This document shows, piece after piece, positions 57,470 through 64,000 of a stretch of DNA of 64,000 nt. The notes below the pieces were generated by a model. The model did no database searches. It was given only the letters and a program-made list of their open reading frames with translations, and was not told the DNA's origin. Location: positions 123,102,483 to 123,166,482 of the forward strand of contig NC_133773.1 in the NCBI RefSeq assembly GCF_003597395.2. Reading direction: 5' to 3'. Numbering within the stretch: the first letter of the stretch is position 1; each line of letters opens with the position of its first letter. The stretch comes from Chelonoidis abingdonii. Taxonomy: Eukaryota; Chordata; Testudines; Testudinidae. A program made the position numbers and the translations under genes.

Positions 57470-57752
57470 ACTTAAGAACATAAGAACAGCCGTACTGGGT
57501 CAGACCAAAGGTCCATCTAGCCCAGTATCTGTCTACCAACAGTGATCAATGCCAGGTGCCCCAGAGGGAATGAACCTAACTGGCAATGATCAATGATCAA
57601 GTAATCTCTCTCCTGCCATCCATCTCCATCCTCTGACAAACAGAGGCTAGGGACACCATTCCTTACACATCTTGGCTAATAGCCAATTATGGACTTAAGC
57701 ACCATGAATTTATCCAGTTCTCTTTTAAAACGCTGTTATATATTTTAAACTT
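57470..57752 (-). mobile_element. L3-like LINE 3' fragment inside the transposase, TSD ACTT
   Basis: 57474-57748 reads 'acataagaacagccgtactg', 'ggtcagaccaaaggtccatc', 'tagcccagtatctgtctacc', the exact antisense of the terminus at 25030-25107. ACTT appears at both junctions. Removing it rejoins NRKR-Y to FSMVLQ of the transposase. Confidence 0.82.
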
Positions 57753-58568
57753 CTCAATGGTGCTGCAAATACTGGTGGATCACAAGGGACATTTCACTGA
57801 CATCAGCGTGGGATGGCTGGGAAAGGTGCATAACATTCGCATCTTTAGGAACTCCGGGCTGTTTGAATAGCTGCAAGAAGGGACTTACTTCCCAGACCAG
57901 AAAATTACTGTTGGGGATGTTGAAATGCCAATAGTTATCCTTGGAGACACTTGCTCCCATGGCTCATGAAGCCATACACAGGAACCCTGGACAGTAGTAA
58001 GGAGCAGTTCAACTATAGGCTGAGCAAGTGCAGAATGGTGGTAGAATGTGCCTTTGGACATTTAAAAGCTCGCTGGTGCTGTTTGCTGACTAGGTTAGAC
58101 CTCAGTGCAATTGTTATTGTTATTACTGCTTTCTGTGTGCTCTATAACATCTGTGAGATTAAGGGGGAGACGTTTATTTTGGGGTGAGAGGTTGACGCAA
58201 ATTGCCTGGCTGCCAATTTTGAACAGCCAGACACTAGGGCGATTAGAAAGGCACAGGTAGGTACGCTGTGTATCAGAGAGGCTTTGAAAACCAGTTTCAT
58301 GACTGGTCAGGCTACGGTGTGATGGTTGTGTGTGTTTCTCCTTGATGCAAACCCTCCCCCTTTGTTGATTTTAATTCTCTGTGAGCCAACTACTCTCCCT
58401 CCTTCGATCACAGCTGGCAAAAGAAATAAAGTCACTATTGTTTTGAAACCATGCATTCTTTATTTATTAATTTTAAAAAAGGGAGATAACTGATAAGGTA
58501 GCGCAGGTGGGGTAGGGTGGGGTGGGGGAGGAGGGAAGGACAAGGCCACATTGCCTATTGTAACCACA

Positions 58569-60225
58569 CTACAAATCAAAACTGTTTGAATGACAGCCTT
58601 CTGTTGCTTGGGCCATCCTCTGGAATGGAATGGCTGGGTGCCCGGAGCCTCCCTTCCTGCATTCTTGGGTGTCTGGATGAGGAGGATATGGAACTTGGGG
58701 AATAGGGCAGGCAGTTGTACAGTGGATGTAGTGGCAGTCTGTGCTCTTGTTGGCTCTCCTGCAGCTCCACCAGATGCCTGAGTATGCTGTTTGCTCCCTC
58801 ATTAGCCTCAGCATTGCATCCTGCCCCTGCTCATCACACTCACTTAATGCTTTCCTGGACTCTGCCACTAAATGCCTCCAGGCATTCAGCTCTGCCCTAT
58901 CAGTGCGGGAGGACTGCATGAACTCGGAAAATATGTCATCACGAGTGCGTTTTTTCCCCTTCTAATCTGTGATAACTGCAGGGACAGAGATGATAGGGGG
59001 AGCATAAAAACATTTGCACCTGCGGGGGGGATAAAAAGGGAGAGTAAAATTTAAGATGATATATTTCTGAGAACAAAAGGGAGACTCTTTCACAGTGAAT
59101 CAAGCAATTCACAGTAGACAACACGTGTTTTAGTTACAAGGTCGCATTTTGCCTTTTATTTTGAGTGCCTGCTGGTATGGTGACACATCACACATGGCTG
59201 GGCAACAGAATTTGTTTTCCAGGCAGCCATGATAAGCCAAAGGGTACGCGGGTTTGGCTTCAAACATCCTCCTAAACATGTGGGAATGTTTTCAAACTGC
59301 AGTGTCCTCCTTTCCCACAGCAAGCAATGCTGGTTGGGTTTGCCATTTAAAGGGAGGAGCTGCAGTTTTCAGGTGGATGTGCAGCACACGCCTCCCTCTA
59401 CTCCTCTGCATGGCTATTTAGGATGATCCCTTCACCCCTCCCCCCGCCACATGGCTATTCTCAGGGATGATCCCTTTTAGCCAAACGCAAACAGCCAAGC
59501 ATGAACAGGGTCCTTTTACTGTTCCCTTACAAAAATTCCCCTATTTTCAACCTGGTGACCATGAATGATATCACTCTCCTGAGCCTAACACAGAAAGATA
59601 TAGACTGAATGTTGCTTGAATGCGACCAAAACCCAAGACCATTCGCTGCCACACTTTGTGCTGCAATGATCCAGGCTACTTGCTACTGGCTTGGCATGGT
59701 AAAGTGTCTTACTATGGAGGACGAAATAAGGCAGCCCTCTCCAGAAACCTTCTGCAAAGGCTTTCAGAGTACCTCCAGGAAAGCATCATGGAGATGTCCC
59801 TGGAGGATTCCCGCTTTATCCCCAGACATGTTAACAGACTTTTCCAGTAGCTGCACTGGCCAAAAATGTATCCCAAGTCTTCAGGGCAAATCAAACATTA
59901 AACACTATTGCTTTTAAACCCTGTACTGTAGTTACAAATGTGCACTCACCAGAGGTGACTTCTCCACCTTCAAGGTCGAGGATCCCACTTTGGGAGGGTA
60001 TTGGCTCCAGGGTGATGAAAAGGTCCTGGCTGCCAGGGAGAACGGATTCACCGCTTGCCTGCTGCGCATTCTCCTCCTCTTCTTCTTCATCCACAAAACC
60101 CTCCTCCGTGTTGCGTGAGACTGTCCCCATGCAGGTGTCCATGGACAGTGGTGGGGTAGTGGTAGAGTCCCCCAGCTAGAATGCCATGCAGCTGATCACA
60201 GAAGCAGCATGTATGGGGCTCTGAA
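58569..60225 (-). pseudogene. PIF/Harbinger Myb/SANT-like partner protein gene, N-terminally truncated
   Basis: Minus strand. Exon 1 remnant (about 60225-59950) reads DQLHGIL, then DTCMGTVSRNTEEGFVDEEE and NAQQASGESVLPGSQDLF, an acidic linker typical of these proteins, and ends at a consensus donor (GTGAGTG from 59949). Exon 2 starts at 58966 after ATCACAG and reads IRRGKKRTRDDIFSEFMQSS then RTDRAELNAWRHLVAESRKA. A shift near 58770 moves the tail to MELQESQQEHRLPLHPLYNC. The trihelix (Myb/SANT) DNA-binding domain expected before DQLHGIL is missing, apparently by deletion near 60225. In active elements this partner binds transposon ends and brings the transposase to DNA. Confidence 0.75.
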
Positions 60226-60485
60226 TGTGCCACCCCAAGAATGGACAGAATGCCGCCCCACGCATATGCTTCCTCCGCTGGTGCCTGGAACCAGCCCTGC
60301 GCACTACCCCAAATTTGACCTAGCAAGGTCAATTTTAGGGCTACTCCCCTCACCAGGGAGGAGTACAGACGTCAATTTTAAGAGCCCTTTGGGTCGACAG
60401 AACACGGTTGCTTGTGTAGATGCATTCATTATAAAATCAAACACGGCTAAATTTGAGCTATCCCTGTAGTGTAGACCAGAGCTTA

Positions 60486-61839
60486 GTTCAAGGAGCCAGT
60501 GTATACAATTCCCGGCCTGAACTTGTCTCAATGAATCCATTTATTTCTGGATTTGTGGCTGACAGCAAGACTTTCCAATTCAAGTCCATCCTTCTTCAGC
60601 TATTTCAACCTTCCTTCTTCATTATCTTTTCACTATTGGCATGAATGGCTGATAAGTAAATATCAATCCGACAGTCAGGAGTTATCAGTCTTTTGTGCAA
60701 AGAATTCAGTCCTACAAGATGTGCTTCATAAAATTCAAAATTAAAATATGGCAAAATGCTTGTCTCTATTTTGTGGTTCAATCTGACCACCAGGGACACA
60801 GCCCCACATCTGGGGAAGTGTGAAGCCACATGACCCCAAAGTTAGTTCACCCAATGCTATACTCCTTTCCAGGGACGGAGTTCTTCCCTCTGAGCAGCCA
60901 TGGCTCTGTCTCTTCCCTGCCCACTTTGGCATGCCATGTGCCACAGGAGGAAGCAACTGTGTCCGACTGCTTTGCAGGGGTGCAGGAGGGGAACTCCTTC
61001 ATATGCTACCCGCAATCCAGACTATGGACCCATGGAGCAGTAGGACACGATCTGGCCGTTAGATATTTCTAAGGTGCCTTGCTCATAAAATCTCTCACAA
61101 AGGTACTGGTTTTAATAAGAATTAGCCACACTTTTTGATAGAGACAATAAACAAAAAGCATAGCAAGCTACACCATGGCAGCATGTTTCCAGTATTTATT
61201 TCTAAAATAGAAAGTAATCAAAGACAATTCTTCTCCCCATCCAAGCATTCATAAAGTACATGGTGACTCAGATGCTACATTCCATGCTCTGGCATCCTGT
61301 TTCTCTCCATTATTTAGACTGACACTTTTGCTCTCACTGATAGAAAAGTGCTGCAATGGGTCTGCTTTGCAATGAATGAAATCAACATTTACTCTAGCCC
61401 AGGGAATTTTTCTGCACTGCTAAGCACTATCAATGCCTCTATCTTGACTTTTTTTTTTCTCTTCTCATTAGTCTTATGGTAGGAAGAGATCTGAACTTCC
61501 AAAAGGTCATTTTGCTTTTTGTGCCTTTTAAAAACTTGGACATGGACCTAATCATAAAAAAGCTCTTTAAGAAAAGCACATTGTCTAACATTCAGTCAAC
61601 AGCTCTAACTTACTGTAAGCAGAGAATATTCAATTTCCTATTGAAAACACAACATCCTCTGAGGTCCTCTGAGATGTGGAAAATGATGGAATGTAATTGA
61701 CTCATCAGCAACACTCCCAGGAAAAGTTCCCCTTGTAAAAGAGGAGAGAGAATACAAGACTCCTTTTGTGGATCACTGACTCCTATGAATCTAATTTTCC
61801 ATCTCTTTTAACACATCTTCCAGTGCTGATCCCAGTGAC
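60486..61839. other. intron or upstream DNA, nothing recognised
   Basis: No exon, repeat boundary or RNA gene identified. Overlapping 70-80 codon frames at 60740-61072 show no motif. Confidence 0.4.
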
Positions 61840-62134
61840 TAAGGCCACTGGCGCTTTACAAAGCTGCAACTTTCTCACTCAGGGGTGTGAAAAAAACACC
61901 CCCCTGAGCGCTGTAAGATACAGCGCTGCAAAGCGCCAGTGTGAACAGTGCCGCAGCGCTGGAAGTGCGGCTCCTAGCGCAGCAAGCTAAACCCCATGAG
62001 GATGTGGAATACATGCAGCGCTGGGAGAGCTCTCTCCCAGCGCTGGCACTGCAACCACACTCACACTTCAAAGTGCTGCCGCGGTAGCGCTCCTGTGGCA
62101 GCGCTTTGAAGTTTCGAGTGTAGTCATACCCTAA
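61840..62134. mobile_element. Harbinger-like MITE rich in AGCGCTG units, TSD TAA
   Basis: 61843-62131 (289 bp). TAA lies outside both ends. The right end reversed is GGGTATGACTACACTCG; the left end is GGCCACTGGCGC and has lost part of the TACAC motif. Multiple internal CAGCGCTGG/AGCGCT self-complementary blocks and a hairpin at 61880-61907 (CAGGGGTGT..ACACCCCCCTG) make it highly foldable. No coding capacity. Confidence 0.75.
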
Positions 62135-62334
62135 GGGTCTGATTCCACTGGCTTAAATAGCTGGCAGGCCCTAATTCAGGTTTTGAAACTGAATCCACCA
62201 AGCTGAACACCAAGGCAGCAGGCTTTGTAAAATGCACCTTGTCGCAATTACATCAGGGTGAAAAAAACCCACTGTTGGTTGGAGGCAGGTAAGTTTTGGC
62301 TTTATGGACCTGAGGCTTGAGTTCACTTGATAAT

Positions 62335-62420
62335 AATTCTTAACACTTACAGAGTGCTTAACAGTTTCAAAGTACTGTACAAACATTAACTAATTACCAG
62401 GAGTCCTGCCTTGACATCAT
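62335..62420 (-). mobile_element. MIR-like SINE tail fragment, tentative
   Basis: 'tcttaacacttacagagtgc' and 'caaagtactgtacaaacatt' with 'aactaatta' resemble the 3' part of an old MIR/CORE-type SINE. Confidence 0.4.
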
Positions 62421-62579
62421 CAAAGCTGCATCTGAGTTATCTAGGTGTGACAATAAAAATGGGTTTTCATTCTTTACCATAGGATAATACGAGTTTCATA
62501 TAAATATGAGCACAAGTTGGGCAAAGTTATCAAATAATTTGGTCCATTTGACAGCCTGTGTGCAATTGTTCTCTACAGA

Positions 62580-63190
62580 TCTCTATTTTCTGTGCTACAT
62601 TTAAAAAGTCATCGGGGTTGAGGGTTTCATTATTTCCCATGTCAGACCATTCCACAATCTTACAGATCTCACTGTCACACTATTGTCAACTCTTGTGATT
62701 TTTGTCATGATCTCATGATAATTGATATTTTTCTTCAAGCCCCAGCTGCAGGAGTAACGTAAACATATGAAAATCACAGGCTTTGTTAAAAATAAAGCTT
62801 CTAGTCCCTGTGGTTAGGAAAAAAAGCTTGAACATAATAGCATTAGTTTTAAACCAATATTATGGTTTCTAGGAGCCTGACACATGATTTTTGAGTGCCT
62901 GCATTGGCAATACAGCACTCAGAACATTTCCCCTGAAATTTAATGTATATTTTCCTTTAATAACTTGAAGCCATTACTTCAAGCTTTACTTCCCTGTACC
63001 AACTTATATCATTCGCTCCCTCCATGCTATATGTCAAGTATCTGTAGATAGTTATGTCCCTCTCTTAACTGTGCCTTAGCCAGACTACGTTTTGTCCTTT
63101 GGGACTTTCTCTTCTCAATTCCACACACTGAAGACATAAGTCTCTTACTATAGTTTGTGATCTGTGCCAGTATATCATCTAGGGTTCAGT
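62580..63190 (-). mobile_element. possible old CR1/L3-type 3' fragments
   Basis: Short blocks such as 'cagaccattccacaatctta', 'cttcaagctttacttccctg' and 'gttatgtccctctcttaact' resemble antisense LINE 3' text, but are too diverged for a firm boundary. Confidence 0.35.
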
Positions 63191-63539
63191 AACATTGAAA
63201 TCAATTGGATTGGGGAAAGTTAAATACCTGCATAGGTGTTTTCAGGCTCAGATTGTAATTTTTCTGGGGTAGGGATAGGGTCTACTTTTGTGGGTCTGTA
63301 TGGTGGTTAATACACTTTTGCCTAAATACAACAGCCTACTATTGCTGCAACAGCACAGAAAACACACATACATCAGGGTAAATTATTTTCAAACAAGTCA
63401 AATATCTAGCTAAGCCATTTTAAATGGAACTATGGAAAGTGTATCATACTCGTAGGATTCAAGAATGATTCTTGGACAAATTTAAAACTCATATAGCAGG
63501 GTTATAACATGTTAGCCTTTTTAGACTCTTAATTCTAGA

Positions 63540-64000
63540 CATAAGCAAGGAAAAGGCTTTTGATAGACTGGGCTGGAGGTGTATGTTTTATGCTTTGCAA
63601 AAATTTAGATTTGGATCCATATTTAGTTCCTGAATCCAATTACTATATTCTCACTTAACCTTTCACATCACCACCAGCAATATGACTTCGGATACCTTCT
63701 GCCTATTCTAGACAAGGGTGGCCACTGACACTATTACTTTTTAATTTGGATATTGAGCCTCTGGCAATAGCTGTATGGGCTCATCTAGATAGCTGAGGCA
63801 TACAACTTGGTTCCAGGATGTATAAACTGATGTTATATGCAGACAATACCCATTTTTGTATGTCCAAACAAGAAACCAGCAGCCCTCCTATCACTAATTC
63901 AAAAATTCAGAGCAATATCTGGTTTCAAAATAAATTTGGAAAAATCAGAACTAGAGGAAATCTCCTGGTTTTCATGTAGGGGGCTTTTTCTCAATGGACT
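63540..64000 (+). mobile_element. L1-like LINE reverse transcriptase remnant
   Basis: Plus-strand reading in shifting frames gives KAFDRLGWRCMFYALQKF (RT motif A region, Asp present, from 63553), then GWPLTLLLFNLDIEPLAIA (normally GCPLSPLLF...), then MLYADNTHF near 63834 (YADD changed to YADN), then INLEKSEL-like text. This motif set is L1-type and differs from the FADD and FNVFINDL forms of CR1. Stops and shifts show it is dead. It runs off the right edge. Confidence 0.72.

Larger units (their letters stand above)
55812..58187 (+). pseudogene. PIF/Harbinger (HARBI1-like) transposase, disrupted
   Basis: Starts MESIQLTAAVVSIVNISRII. The middle part has VDGFAAMGFPNCGGAIDGTH with the first catalytic Asp (57403-57405). 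The third part has DHKGHFTDISVGWLGKVHNI, the second Asp in ILGDT (57946-57948) and the Glu in MVVECAFGHLKAR (58044-58046). The DDE triad is therefore still present. Disabling changes include frameshifts near 56030, 57265 and 57950, stops at about 56156 and 57868-57870, and two insertions. Excising the MITE with one TGA copy joins ...RAAL to VEKRVAIVLW in frame, confirming its boundaries. In active elements this nuclease cuts and joins transposon ends in the nucleus, assisted by the partner protein. Confidence 0.87.
55451..60485. mobile_element. PIF/Harbinger transposon, two-gene type, TSD TTA, nested insertions
   Basis: The element at 55454-60482 is bounded by TTA on both sides. Left end GGGTATGTTTACACTA; right end reversed GCTCTGGTCTACACTA. 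It encodes a plus-strand DDE transposase remnant (55812-58187) and a minus-strand Myb/SANT-partner-like remnant (58569-60225). This convergent pair is the classical PIF/Harbinger layout. Poly(A) signals AATAAA (plus, 58425-58430) and TTTATT (minus, 58459-58464) sit between them. The transposase is interrupted by a related MITE (56190-57170, with an N gap) and by an L3-like fragment (57474-57748). Confidence 0.85.

Noticed and set aside
1..64000. CRISPR arrays, operons, riboswitches or phage-type systems
   Set aside because: The sequence is vertebrate nuclear DNA with spliced exons and LINE/SINE/DNA-transposon content. No such structure was seen.

Overview
This window is vertebrate nuclear DNA, most likely from a cryptodiran turtle (inferred, not proven). 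The repeats support this: CR1 LINEs ending in tandem ATTCTATG-type tails, a tRNA-headed SINE with a CR1-like tail that matches the tortoise PolIII/SINE as I remember it, PIF/Harbinger elements with TCTACAC-type ends, and several hAT elements. There are no prokaryotic features. The only host gene I can support is ABLIM2 (actin-binding LIM protein 2) on the minus strand. Three coding exons are visible at 32504-32647, 10297-10480 and 2560-2675. Joined in that order with consensus splice sites and matching phases, they encode the N-terminal region, LIM domain 1 and almost all of LIM domain 2. The introns between them are about 22.0 kb and 7.6 kb. The upstream exon with the start codon and the promoter were not found. 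The later exons lie to the left of the window.

Layout. 1-2559 is intron with CR1-family fragments. 2560-2675 is an exon. 2676-10296 is intron with old CR1 3' ends and a MIR. 10297-10480 is an exon. 10481-32503 is intron. It holds a Harbinger-like MITE, a perfect 28-bp palindrome, an LTR-like repeat, the SINE, a 3.9-kb CR1 with ORF1 and ORF2 remnants, an older L3-like LINE split by a 1-kb hAT-type element, two smaller hAT elements with perfect 8-bp target-site duplications (TSDs), and a hairpin 13 bases inside the intron below the first exon. 32504-32647 is an exon. 32648-64000 is probably 5' intron. It holds a solo LTR, a three-level nested repeat, two inverted hAT transposase ends, a second CR1 about 99% identical to the first, a GC-rich hAT element, a 5.0-kb PIF/Harbinger element with two convergent gene remnants, another MITE, and an L1-like reverse transcriptase remnant at the right edge.

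The biology is one conserved cytoskeletal gene spread over introns that have been repeatedly invaded. Many elements can be delimited to the base by TSDs, which gives relative ages: the L3-like LINE is older than the hAT inside it, and the Harbinger element is older than the MITE and LINE fragment inside it. I found no convincing new biological system. The best leads are the hairpin beside an ABLIM2 splice donor, the palindrome carrying four GGATTA/TAATCC cores, and the nested Harbinger locus. All repeat family names come from memory and visible structure; no database was searched.
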